Source of the DNA: an uncultured Mollicutes bacterium | GTDB lineage: Bacteria; Bacillota_I; Bacilli_A; RFN20; CAG-826 | Direction of reading: 5' to 3' | Assembly: GCA_900545015.1 (NCBI GenBank) | Contig: UQXJ01000026.1 | Location: 1 to 18,829, forward strand | DNA: 18,829 bases | Shown here: positions 6,197 through 14,087 of the stretch, in pieces | Layout: every line of letters begins with the position of its first letter | How positions within the stretch are numbered: the first letter of the stretch is position 1 | Notes under the pieces: generated by a model | What the model saw: only the letters and a program-made list of their open reading frames with translations | The model's database searches: none | What the model was told of the DNA's origin: nothing | Program-made: the position numbers and the translations under genes

Positions 6197-9091
6197 CTAT
6201 CTACTAAATTTTGTATAATCCATGGTTGATTGTTCAATGGAACCAGTATCACTTCCGTTTTCTCTTTCTGGACCAGGATTAAATCTTATAACTTTTCTTC
6301 CTTTAGAATTATTAGGTTCATTAGCATCGCTAACATATCCATCTTGAACAAGCATTTCAAACATTTTACTAGCTCTTGGATAGCCTAAGCCAAATTCTCT
6401 TTGAATCTTAGACATTGAAGTATATTCTTGTGTGCAAACCCACTTCTTAATTTCTTCATATTTTTCATCATATGCTCTTTCTTTTTGATCTTCCAAATCA
6501 TCTGAACTAGCAATGCATTTGCTTCTTTCTTCGAGATTCAAGAATCTATCATCATAAGAAACATCATTGTTTTCTTTTAAGAAGTCGACAACAGTTTTAA
6601 TTTCTTTATTGTCAACAAAACAACCTTGGCAACGAATAAAGCTTACTTTAGAGATTAAGCTACAGCTAACAAGCATATCGCCTTTTCCTAAAAGTTTTTC
6701 AGCGCCACCTTCACCTAAAATAGTGACTGAGTCAGTTGAACTTGCAACTGATAGAGCGACTCTAACAGGTAAATTAGCTTTAATTGTACCCGTAATAACA
6801 TTTGTTGTTGGACGTTGTGTAGCAATAATCATATGAATACCTGATGCTCTTGCTTTTTGACCAATTCTGACAATTGGTTCAGCACACTTTCTATTAGTAT
6901 CCATTAGGTCAGCAAATTCATCACAAACTAAGACAATATAAGGAAGTTTTTCTCTTCCATTTTGAAGAGCTTCAGCATTATATTGTTGAATATTACTAAC
7001 ACCAAGTTCTTCAAACATTTGATATCTATTTTCCATTTCATCAACAAGTTTTAATAATGCAACATAAGCCTTTGGTGGTTCGCTAATTGGTGGGCAAAGT
7101 AAATGTGGCATTTCTTTATATTTAGAAAATTCAACTTTTTTAGGGTCAATCATAATCATTTTTAAGCTATCACAGCTATTTCTCATGATTAACGAAAGAA
7201 TAACGCTATGCATGAAGATTGATTTACCACTACCAGTAGTACCACAAACGAGTAAATGAGGGAAATCCTTAAAATCAGCTTGAATAAAATTGCCACTAAT
7301 ATCTTTTCCAAAAGGAATATATAAGTTTGTTTTTTCATTAGATTCAGGAAGAGCTTCAAAGCAATCTTTAAAGTTCACCATACTTATCTTTTTATTTGCG
7401 ATTTCAATACCACTTGTAGTTTTTCCAGGAACAATCGGAACAAATCTACAATCTGTTCCACCAAGCTTAATTGATAAATCGAGTACGATGCTTTGAATCT
7501 CTTTAACAGATGCACTCTTTTCAGTTTCAAGTTCATATCTTGTAACACTAGGTCCAATTGTATAAGAAACAACTTTTGCTCTTACCTTAAAGTCATCCAA
7601 GATTGAATTGATATTAATCATTGTTTGTTGAGCATTAATTTCATTTTCTTTATCGGATTCTTTGGAATCTCTTATTGCTAATAAATTAGTTGAAGGATAG
7701 ACAAATTTCTTCTTTGTTTTAGTTTTAATTTTAATTTGATTTTCATAATTTGTCTTTTGAGGTTGAACAGGTTCTGGAATAACTTGAGTTTGATGAACAG
7801 GCATTTCAACTTTAGGTTCAGCATAGGTTTTGTTCTCTTGTTCAACTTGTGGTTCATTTCTATAAATTTCTTGGTTTTCAGTTTTAAAATCACCAAAATC
7901 ATTATTATCATTAATTAAATTGTCTTCATTAAGTTCTTCATATGTTTGTACACTTTCGACTTTAGGTTGATCATATTTTTCAACAACTTTGTCAATATCA
8001 GGAATATCTTCTTGTTCCTCTTCGAGCTTAAATGTTTTTTGTGTAACTTCACTTAATGAACTTCCAGTTTGATATTGTTTGTTTAATTCATTGATACTTA
8101 AATTATTGGTATTAAAATTAATGTTATTATTTTCTTTTACAATATCATTGTTTTCTTCTTGCGATTCGATTGAAACTTTTGTGTTATCATCAGCAACATT
8201 TTCTTTTTGTGATTCAACCTCTTCATTTATATTAGGATTAAATGTTACTTTTACCAAGCCATCTGTTGAACTGACGTTTGATGGAATAGTATTAATTTTG
8301 TTTTCAAAATGAGAAAAATCATTATTTAAATTATTGATGTCATTCATATTAGGTTTTGCAAATGAACTTTCCACCTTTTTAGTAGTTGTTTCTTTGCTCT
8401 TTTTAACTTCTTGCTCTTCAGCTGGTATATCATTTACTTTCACATCTTTTGCAACTTCAAAAGATTGATCATTTTCAGCAATTTTTCTACCGAAAACTTG
8501 ATTCTTGTAGTCAATTAAAGCTTTAAATGATCTAATCGTCACTTTTCCAAGTGCTAAAATTGAACCTAAGCACAATAAAATAGAACCAATAACATATGAT
8601 CCAATGTAAGTCATTCCGCTATTAATAATGCTTACAAGTGACATGCCAATTACGCCACCATTTTTGAATGATTCTACATTAGGAAAACTTGAGACAACAT
8701 AGTCATTAAAATATTTCTCAAAATTATCAAATGTTAGATAATTTCCATTACTATAACTCATTGAATTTGTAATAATTATGATCGCACCAGTAAGTGCAAG
8801 AATAATCCCAAAAATAGCTAAATTAAGTGTTACTTTCGCTTTCTTCTTTGTAGAGAAAATTAATCGTAAACCACACAAAAAGCCTACAAAATACATAAAA
8901 TAGGCAATAATCGAACCAACAAGGAAGGATATACACCAATTAATAAATTTCGCTAAATAAATGAAGCCATCATTAGTTTGAGCAGTTGATAAGGCTCCAA
9001 AAATAGATATAAGACAAACGAACACACCAAATGCAACTTTGGAATAATTATATGGGATTTTACTTGCTAAATTTTCAATGAATTTTTTCAT
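6197..9091 (-). CDS. ftsK: DNA translocase FtsK/SpoIIIE
   Basis: Membrane-anchored hexameric ATPase that pumps chromosomal DNA through the closing septum. The 964-aa protein has four to five N-terminal membrane segments (about 18-38, 52-78, 88-109 and 147-183). A long low-complexity linker (about 200-470) is rich in Asn, Glu, Gln and Lys. The motor has Walker A GTTGSGKS (~616-623), Walker B IVLVCDEFAD (~713-722), and the hallmark ATQRPTTNVITGTIKANLP. The C-terminal winged-helix gamma domain (~875-945, SKIQREFGLGYPRASKMFEML) recognises polarity sequences such as KOPS/SRS and contacts XerCD. It leads the ftsK-acpS-pulA-plsC unit. A TATAAT ends 6 nt before the ATG and there is no Shine-Dalgarno, so translation may begin on a leaderless mRNA. 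No downstream ATG would keep the first membrane helix. Whether it acts in division or sporulation cannot be told from sequence. Confidence 0.96.
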   Translation of the reverse strand: MKKFIENLASKIPYNYSKVAFGVFVCLISIFGALSTAQTNDGFIYLAKFINWCISFLVGSIIAYFMYFVGFLCGLRLIFSTKKKAKVTLNLAIFGIILALTGAIIIITNSMSYSNGNYLTFDNFEKYFNDYVVSSFPNVESFKNGGVIGMSLVSIINSGMTYIGSYVIGSILLCLGSILALGKVTIRSFKALIDYKNQVFGRKIAENDQSFEVAKDVKVNDIPAEEQEVKKSKETTTKKVESSFAKPNMNDINNLNNDFSHFENKINTIPSNVSSTDGLVKVTFNPNINEEVESQKENVADDNTKVSIESQEENNDIVKENNNINFNTNNLSINELNKQYQTGSSLSEVTQKTFKLEEEQEDIPDIDKVVEKYDQPKVESVQTYEELNEDNLINDNNDFGDFKTENQEIYRNEPQVEQENKTYAEPKVEMPVHQTQVIPEPVQPQKTNYENQIKIKTKTKKKFVYPSTNLLAIRDSKESDKENEINAQQTMININSILDDFKVRAKVVSYTIGPSVTRYELETEKSASVKEIQSIVLDLSIKLGGTDCRFVPIVPGKTTSGIEIANKKISMVNFKDCFEALPESNEKTNLYIPFGKDISGNFIQADFKDFPHLLVCGTTGSGKSIFMHSVILSLIMRNSCDSLKMIMIDPKKVEFSKYKEMPHLLCPPISEPPKAYVALLKLVDEMENRYQMFEELGVSNIQQYNAEALQNGREKLPYIVLVCDEFADLMDTNRKCAEPIVRIGQKARASGIHMIIATQRPTTNVITGTIKANLPVRVALSVASSTDSVTILGEGGAEKLLGKGDMLVSCSLISKVSFIRCQGCFVDNKEIKTVVDFLKENNDVSYDDRFLNLEERSKCIASSDDLEDQKERAYDEKYEEIKKWVCTQEYTSMSKIQREFGLGYPRASKMFEMLVQDGYVSDANEPNNSKGRKVIRFNPGPERENGSDTGSIEQSTMDYTKFSR

Positions 9092-9097
9092 ATTTAA

Positions 9098-9103
9098 ATT
9101 ATA
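9098..9103 (-). promoter_or_regulatory. -10 box of ftsK, 6 nt before its ATG
   Basis: A perfect TATAAT on the minus strand lies 6 nt upstream of the ATG, so the expected start nucleotide is at or next to the A of the start codon. There is no good -35 (TATCAT falls 17 nt upstream). The alternative -10 TATCAT at 9126-9121 would give a leader of about 22 nt, also without Shine-Dalgarno. Confidence 0.42.
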
Positions 9104-9177
9104 GGCAATAAGAAAATAAAATGATAGTTTTTTAGGCTCTTTTTTAATACTTTTTTCCTAAAAATTTGCCTTTTTTC

Positions 9178-9250
9178 AAAAACCTATACATTTTGCAATT
9201 TTTAAAATTTTTGCAGGTTTTCGTTAGTGATTTCTATATGAAAACGCCTG
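9178..9250. repeat. Competing inverted repeats in the rnjB-ftsK gap
   Basis: The segment CAGGTTTTC (9214-9222) can pair with AAAACCT (9179-9185) on one side, or with GAAAACGCCTG (9240-9250, leaving a 2-nt bulge) on the other. The two pairings exclude each other. Between 9179 and 9222 there is also a TGCAA/TTGCA pair flanking an AT-rich centre. The rest of 9104-9290 is AT-rich with no reading frame. I do not recognise a known RNA family. Confidence 0.35.
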
Positions 9251-9292
9251 AAAATTTCATTTTTGTCCAAATGTAGCGGTTTTTGAGGTAAT

Positions 9293-9316
9293 AAAAAGTG
9301 GCTTTTTAAGCCACTC
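9293..9316 (-). terminator. Rho-independent terminator of the pnp-yfcE-rnjB unit
   Basis: The minus strand reads AGTGGCTT, loop AAA, AAGCCACT followed by TTTT: an 8-bp stem with a U-tract, 22 nt after the rnjB stop. It separates the RNA-decay unit from ftsK. Confidence 0.88.
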
Positions 9317-9337
9317 ATTATAAAATTTTGAATAAAA

Positions 9338-11026
9338 TTAATCTAAAACGATAATTGTTGGTTTTACAACAGGATTTCTATTGCTGTTTCTTAGCAAGTA
9401 TCTTCCTATTGTTTGAGTTATTTGTTCTTCAAGACGTTTTAATTCAAATGTCTTTGTTTCTTTAACCCATTTATTTACTAAATCCATAAATATACGAGTA
9501 ATTTCTTTAAGCATAACATCTGCTTCTTTGTCTTTTAAGAATAAGAAGCCTCTCATTTGGACATCCGGTCCAGCTATAACTTCTCTTGTAGTTTTAGATA
9601 CAGCACATCCAAGAACAGCAACACCATCTTCACTTAATCTACTTCTATCATTAATGATTTCATTAACAACATCGCCAACACCAATTCCATCAATCATGAC
9701 ATCGCCAACTGCGATAGCATCATCAGTATTGAAGTTAACTTTTGCCCCATTTTCATCAATGTTTAAAACATTTCCGTTATCAAGTAAGAAGATATTTGAG
9801 TGAGTTAAGCCAATTCTCATTTCAAATGCTAATTTTGCGTTAGCTAATAAATTGACATAATAACCTTCAATTGGGAAATAATATTTTGGCTTAAGTAATG
9901 AAAGAAGCATCTTCAAATCTTCTTCATAAGCGTGCATTTTGCCTAATTGTTTTCCAGTTAAATATGAAACATGGCATCCTGATTTATAAATTTCATCAAT
10001 CGTTGAAGTTGCAATAACTTCGTTGTTATCGCTTGGTGGACAAGCCATAATGAATGTATCATTTTCACCAATTCTAACTTGCTTTTCTTCGTTTTCTTTA
10101 TTAGCTAAAAGTGAAATTTTTTCATAAATTGCTTCGCCTTCATCAGATAATAAGATAACTAAATCTTGATCTTTATATCTAAGAATATCTTCTACTTCGA
10201 CAATATTCTTTGATGAGAAATATGGTGTTTTTTCATGTTTCTTTAAAGCATAGATATCTTTTGTTGTTTTGTCATAAAGGCAAAGTTTTTTGTTAAATTC
10301 AGAACAAGCCTTAAAAATTTCATCAATATGATATAAGTTATCACTAGGAACAGCGACAAAAATTCTTCCTGGAGCGCTCTTAAATTGATGTACTAAATAG
10401 TTATAAATTTTATGTGACGGTGAGCAGTATCCTGATTTTGTTGAATTAACACTTTCTGCTAATAATAAACACGTTGGATTTTCTGCAATTTTACCAAGTG
10501 TATTTAAATCTAATTTGAAATATTTATCATGACCATATTCAACAATAAAATCACCGCTATATACGATATTTCCTAAACTTGTACGAATTGAGAAGCCAAA
10601 TGTTGATGGCATTGATGCACAAGTTGAGAAGAAATCAAATTGATGTCCTGCAATTTTAAATGATGCAGGTAATGTAAAGAAATGGTAATCATATTGAATT
10701 GTAACTTGTCTTGAAGCTGTAAAATCATTCAAATATAAAGCTGTTAATTGAGTACAATAAATTGGTGCAGGTACATCTTTTAACATATAAGGAAGCGCAC
10801 CAAAACTATTTTTCTTTCCTTTTGGAAGAATATAAGCTTTAACTCTATCCTTATTTTCTTTTAAATAAGAAAAATTCGAAATGATAAAGTCAATACCAGG
10901 AGTATTTTTTGTAGGATATTTAAATCCTCCTCCTATAACAAAAATATCATCATTAATTTCAATGACATATAAATCTTTTCCGTCTTCGTCGAGACCACCG
11001 AGGGCCATTACTTTTATTTTATCCAT
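9338..11026 (-). CDS. rnjB: RNase J2-position protein with eroded active site (probable pseudoenzyme)
   Basis: RNase J proteins are metallo-beta-lactamase/beta-CASP 5'-3' exo- and endoribonucleases; Bacillota often carry J1 and J2 that associate. The 562-aa frame is intact and keeps the fold: MALGGLDEDGKDLYV (7-21), GALPYML (76-82), YSGDF (156-160), and the C-terminal GRYLLRNSNRNPVVKP. The usual catalytic THGHEDHIGG is instead PKGKKNSFGA (68-77), so the metal-binding H-H-D-H positions are K69, K71, N73 and S74. The NHSIPDS loop is CASMPST (136-142), the DAG turn is GGG (32-34), and the late PVHGEYR is PIEGYYV. Asp159 and an SGHA-like His (MHAYEEDLK) remain. Position after pnp and before ftsK matches rnjB in staphylococci. 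It has a possible promoter of its own. I infer a non-catalytic partner of an RNase J1 encoded elsewhere. Confidence 0.88.
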   Translation of the reverse strand: MDKIKVMALGGLDEDGKDLYVIEINDDIFVIGGGFKYPTKNTPGIDFIISNFSYLKENKDRVKAYILPKGKKNSFGALPYMLKDVPAPIYCTQLTALYLNDFTASRQVTIQYDYHFFTLPASFKIAGHQFDFFSTCASMPSTFGFSIRTSLGNIVYSGDFIVEYGHDKYFKLDLNTLGKIAENPTCLLLAESVNSTKSGYCSPSHKIYNYLVHQFKSAPGRIFVAVPSDNLYHIDEIFKACSEFNKKLCLYDKTTKDIYALKKHEKTPYFSSKNIVEVEDILRYKDQDLVILLSDEGEAIYEKISLLANKENEEKQVRIGENDTFIMACPPSDNNEVIATSTIDEIYKSGCHVSYLTGKQLGKMHAYEEDLKMLLSLLKPKYYFPIEGYYVNLLANAKLAFEMRIGLTHSNIFLLDNGNVLNIDENGAKVNFNTDDAIAVGDVMIDGIGVGDVVNEIINDRSRLSEDGVAVLGCAVSKTTREVIAGPDVQMRGFLFLKDKEADVMLKEITRIFMDLVNKWVKETKTFELKRLEEQITQTIGRYLLRNSNRNPVVKPTIIVLD

Positions 11027-11047
11027 ATTTTCTAACTTTCTTTCTTC

Positions 11048-11075
11048 ATTATATTAAAATATCACTTGAGTTCAA
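11048..11075 (-). promoter_or_regulatory. Possible internal promoter for rnjB
   Basis: On the minus strand, -35 TTGAAC (11075-11070) and a perfect -10 TATAAT (11053-11048) are separated by 16 nt. The -35 overlaps the last codons of the upstream phosphodiesterase gene and lies in a small palindrome, CTTGAACTCAAG (11065-11076). The resulting leader would be about 15 nt and purine-rich (GAAGAAAGAAAG) with no clear AGGAG. Confidence 0.5.
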
Positions 11076-11607
11076 GAGTTTTCAATAAATTATCTTCAAT
11101 ATCAAACAAAGAAATGGTCTCTTTATCTAAATCATAAATTAAATAAGATTTTTTTGTTCCACCTTTTGGAAGTGTCATACTTCCTGGATTTAACACAAAG
11201 TGATCATTATGCTTTTCAAGCACCGAAATATGCGTATGGCCATACATAAATATATCGCCATCTGAATATTTATATGAATCTTCGTTAAATAAATCACCAT
11301 GGGTTAAGAAGCAATTATGATTATTAAGTTTTAATTGAATTTGATCTTCGAATTTTATTCCTAAAACAAATTCATCTACCCTACTATCACAGTTTCCTCT
11401 AACAATAATTAATTTGTCTTTAATCTTTGCTAAGTTTGCACATACATCAATTGGATAATAATCAATAGGTGGAATATTTCTAGCTCCACTATAATTAACA
11501 TCTCCTAAAAGAATAATGCTTTTAAACTTATATTTTGAATCTAGAGCTACTAGTTTTTCACTAGCAGTTCTAGAACCATGTAAATCACTTGCTATTAATA
11601 CCTTCAT
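11062..11607 (-). CDS. yfcE: YfcE/MJ0936-family metallophosphodiesterase
   Basis: Calcineurin-like binuclear-metal phosphodiesterase; E. coli YfcE hydrolyses bis-pNPP in vitro but its natural substrate is not settled. Counting from the chosen ATG the protein is 181 aa, close to 184 in E. coli. Metal ligands and motifs are all visible: SDLHG (Asp8, His10), GDVN (Asp36), GNCD (71-74), THGD (His103) and GHTH (123-126). The frame is open 72 nt further upstream, but those 24 lysine-rich residues come from overlap with the pnp tail in another frame. The chosen ATG begins the conserved MKVLIASDLHGS and follows the pnp stop after one base (TAA-g-ATG), so termination-reinitiation is likely. Placement between pnp and rnjB suggests, but does not show, a role in RNA or nucleotide turnover. 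Confidence 0.9.
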   Translation of the reverse strand: MKVLIASDLHGSRTASEKLVALDSKYKFKSIILLGDVNYSGARNIPPIDYYPIDVCANLAKIKDKLIIVRGNCDSRVDEFVLGIKFEDQIQLKLNNHNCFLTHGDLFNEDSYKYSDGDIFMYGHTHISVLEKHNDHFVLNPGSMTLPKGGTKKSYLIYDLDKETISLFDIEDNLLKTLELK

Positions 11608-11608
11608 C

Positions 11609-13978
11609 TTATTTTTTCTTGAAAATACTAAAGATTCCGTTTTTCTTTTCTTCAACGTTTTCTTCTTTTTGAGTTTCAACTACTGGCTCTTTTTTGAATT
11701 CTTTAAAGCCATCATTTTCTAATTCTGTCTTCTTGAAATCGTTGAATTTTTCATCTTTTACGTTGTCTTTTTTTAAATCTTGTTTTTTATAATTTGATTT
11801 TCCTTTATCTTGAAAATCTTTCTTGTGGAAGTCTTTTTTTTGTGGTTTTTCTTCGTAATTTGCAGGTTTTTCTTCAAATTCTCTGTGTGATAATTTAATT
11901 TTGCCAAAATCATCAACATCAATAACTTTAACTTTTAAAACATCGCCAACTTTATAAGAATCACTTGCGCTCTTTAAGTAACCCCAAGCTAATCTTGAAA
12001 CGTGGCATAAGCCTTCTTTATCACCAAATAATTTAACGAATACACCATAGTCTTCAACACGTGTAACTGTTCCTTCAAATTCTTCTCCAACTTCAACTTC
12101 TCTAACGATACCCATAATGATATCTTTAGCTTTCATAATTGAATCTTTATCTGTGTGATAAATTGTAACTGAGCCATCGTCTTCAATGTCAATCTTAACT
12201 TGATTACATTTATCGATAATATCGTTAATAACTTTTCCACCACTTCCGATAACATCCTTAATTTTATCTTTATCAATTTTGAATGTTTCAAATTTAGGAG
12301 CATATTTAGAAAGTTCTTTTCTTGGTTCACTAATTGCTGTAGCCATAACTTCTCTAATTTTTGCTCTAGCGCCATGAGCTTGCATTAAAGCATCATGTAA
12401 AATTTCTCTTGTGACACCCTTAATTTTAATATCCATTTGTAATGCTGTAACACCAACTTCTGTACCAGCAACTTTGAAGTCCATATCACCAAAGTGATCT
12501 TCTAAACCTTGAATATCAGTTAAGATTGTATATGGGTGGTTTCCATCAAGAGGTCCTGATGTAATTAATCCCATAGCAATACCGCTAACCATACGTCTAA
12601 TTGGGACGCCTGCAGCCATTAATGCCATACATGAAGCACAAATACTTGCTTGTGAAGAACTTCCGTTTGATTCGCAAACTTCAGCAACACATCTAATTGT
12701 GTATGGGAATTCTTCGTATGATGGTAAAACATAGCTTAATGCTCTTTCGCCTAAAGCGCCATGTCCAATTTCCCTTCTTCCTGGTGTTCCAGTTCTTCCA
12801 AGTTCACCAACTGAGAATGGTGGGAAGTTATAATGATGCATCCAACGTTTTGAATCTTCTGGTGATAATGATTCAAGAATTTGTTCGTCATCTTTAATTC
12901 CTAATGTACATGTGGAGATAACTTGAGTTTGTCCTCTAGTGAACATTGCACTTCCATGAACTCTAGGAAGTAAATCAACTTGAGCATCTAAAGGTCTAAT
13001 TTCATCAATTTTACGTCCATCAGGTCTAATTTTTTCGACAGTGATAAGTCTTCTGACTTCATCAGCGACCATGTTTTCTAAAATGTCGTTGACCATTAAC
13101 ATACTTAAATTATGATCTTTTTCATTTTTATATGATCTTGCATCATAATCATCAATAATTTCTTTTTTAAGAGCGTCAATTGCGTTTTGTCTCTCTAATT
13201 TATCAAAAATAGAAATTGCCTTGACCATTCTTTCAGAAATTCTATCATAAATGTCTTTTTTAATTACTGGATCTGGTGCATATAAGCTAACAACTCTCTT
13301 TTCTTTTCCGATTTCTTTTACAATACTTTCTTGGAATTCGCAGAGTTGTTTAATAGCTTCATGTCCAAACATAATAGCATCAAGCATTACATCTTCACTA
13401 AGTTCGTTTGCGCCAGCTTCAACCATGTTGATTGCTTCTTTATTACCAGCAACAGCAAGGTTTAAATCACTATTTTTTCTTTCTTCAACTGTTGGGTTAA
13501 TAACAAATTGTCCATTAACTCTTCCAACATAAACACCAGCGATTGGTCCATCAAAAGGAATATCACTAATGCAAAGTGCTAATGAAGATCCAAACATAGC
13601 TGTCATTTCTGGTGTTGCGTCCAAATCAACACTCATAACGGTATTAATAATTTGTACTTCATTTCTGAAACCATCAGAGAACATAGGTCTGATTGGTCTA
13701 TCAATTAATCTAGCTGTTAAAGTTGCATGTTCACCTGGTCTTCCTTCTCTTCTTAAAAATCCACCAGGAATTCTTCCAACAGCATATTGCTTTTCTTCAT
13801 ACGAAACTGTAAGTGGGAAGAAGTCTCCTTCTTTTGGTTCATCACTACAGCAAACTGTTGATAAAACAACAGTATCATTAAATCTTGTAAAAACAGCTCC
13901 ATCTGCTTGCTTAGCAATTTCTCCTGTTTCTACTACGAGTTTTTTTCCAAAAAACTCTGTCTCAAATACTTTTTTCAT
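11609..13978 (-). CDS. pnp: Polyribonucleotide nucleotidyltransferase (PNPase)
   Basis: Trimeric 3'-5' phosphorolytic exoribonuclease, also able to add tails. The 789-aa protein has the first RNase PH domain (FFPLTVSYEEKQYAVGRIPG, ~52-71), an all-alpha linker, the second RNase PH core (GRPDGRKIDEIRPLDAQVDL; the active-site GDMDFKVAGT near 496), a KH domain with the GxxG loop VIGSGGK (~571-577), and an S1 domain (~625-697). Typical Bacillota PNPases stop near 700-705 residues. This one continues for about 90 residues of lysine/glutamate/aspartate-rich, probably disordered sequence with KKDF repeats, and closes with NGIFSIFKKK. The start is supported by a purine-rich AAGGAAAG site 9-12 nt upstream. 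It leads the pnp-yfcE-rnjB unit and has its own extended -10 promoter. The usual neighbour rpsO is here separated from it by three genes. Confidence 0.97.
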   Translation of the reverse strand: MKKVFETEFFGKKLVVETGEIAKQADGAVFTRFNDTVVLSTVCCSDEPKEGDFFPLTVSYEEKQYAVGRIPGGFLRREGRPGEHATLTARLIDRPIRPMFSDGFRNEVQIINTVMSVDLDATPEMTAMFGSSLALCISDIPFDGPIAGVYVGRVNGQFVINPTVEERKNSDLNLAVAGNKEAINMVEAGANELSEDVMLDAIMFGHEAIKQLCEFQESIVKEIGKEKRVVSLYAPDPVIKKDIYDRISERMVKAISIFDKLERQNAIDALKKEIIDDYDARSYKNEKDHNLSMLMVNDILENMVADEVRRLITVEKIRPDGRKIDEIRPLDAQVDLLPRVHGSAMFTRGQTQVISTCTLGIKDDEQILESLSPEDSKRWMHHYNFPPFSVGELGRTGTPGRREIGHGALGERALSYVLPSYEEFPYTIRCVAEVCESNGSSSQASICASCMALMAAGVPIRRMVSGIAMGLITSGPLDGNHPYTILTDIQGLEDHFGDMDFKVAGTEVGVTALQMDIKIKGVTREILHDALMQAHGARAKIREVMATAISEPRKELSKYAPKFETFKIDKDKIKDVIGSGGKVINDIIDKCNQVKIDIEDDGSVTIYHTDKDSIMKAKDIIMGIVREVEVGEEFEGTVTRVEDYGVFVKLFGDKEGLCHVSRLAWGYLKSASDSYKVGDVLKVKVIDVDDFGKIKLSHREFEEKPANYEEKPQKKDFHKKDFQDKGKSNYKKQDLKKDNVKDEKFNDFKKTELENDGFKEFKKEPVVETQKEENVEEKKNGIFSIFKKK

Positions 13979-14010
13979 TCTTTCTTTCTTTCCTTAAAAT
14001 AAACAAAATC

Positions 14011-14019
14011 ATTTTAACA
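14011..14019 (-). promoter_or_regulatory. pnp promoter, extended -10
   Basis: TGTTAAAAT on the minus strand (14019-14011) is an extended -10 (TGn plus TAAAAT). Only a poor -35 (TGAAAC, 17 nt upstream) accompanies it. The start would fall about 26-28 nt before the pnp ATG, leaving room for the AAGGAAAG ribosome site. I see no terminator for the upstream acetyltransferase gene in 14020-14087, so read-through into pnp is possible. Confidence 0.5.
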
Positions 14020-14087
14020 CTTTAAAGAGCAAAGTTTCATACAAAATGTAATTATTTTTTGTTAAAAATAATAAAAATAATAATTAA

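Noticed and set aside
7678..8312. Overlapping open frames on both strands across the ftsK linker.
   Set aside because: The low-complexity, AT-rich linker creates long frames by composition. None has a start signal or family motif.
9338..11026. Sequencing error or pseudogene as the explanation for the lost RNase J motif.
   Set aside because: The frame is uninterrupted over 562 codons, flanking scaffold residues are conserved, and several separate catalytic motifs are replaced in frame, which a single error cannot produce.
11608..11679. Upstream extension of the YfcE-like gene by 24 codons (MKLKKKKTLKK...).
   Set aside because: The residues are lysine-rich out-of-frame translation of the pnp tail. 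The family motif starts at the internal ATG one base after the pnp stop, and the length from there matches the family.
13569..13997. A 142-codon open frame on the plus strand opposite the start of pnp.
   Set aside because: It has no ribosome site or recognisable domain and is antisense to strongly conserved PNPase codons. The other plus-strand frames opposite pdp, ftsK and rnjB were rejected for the same reason.
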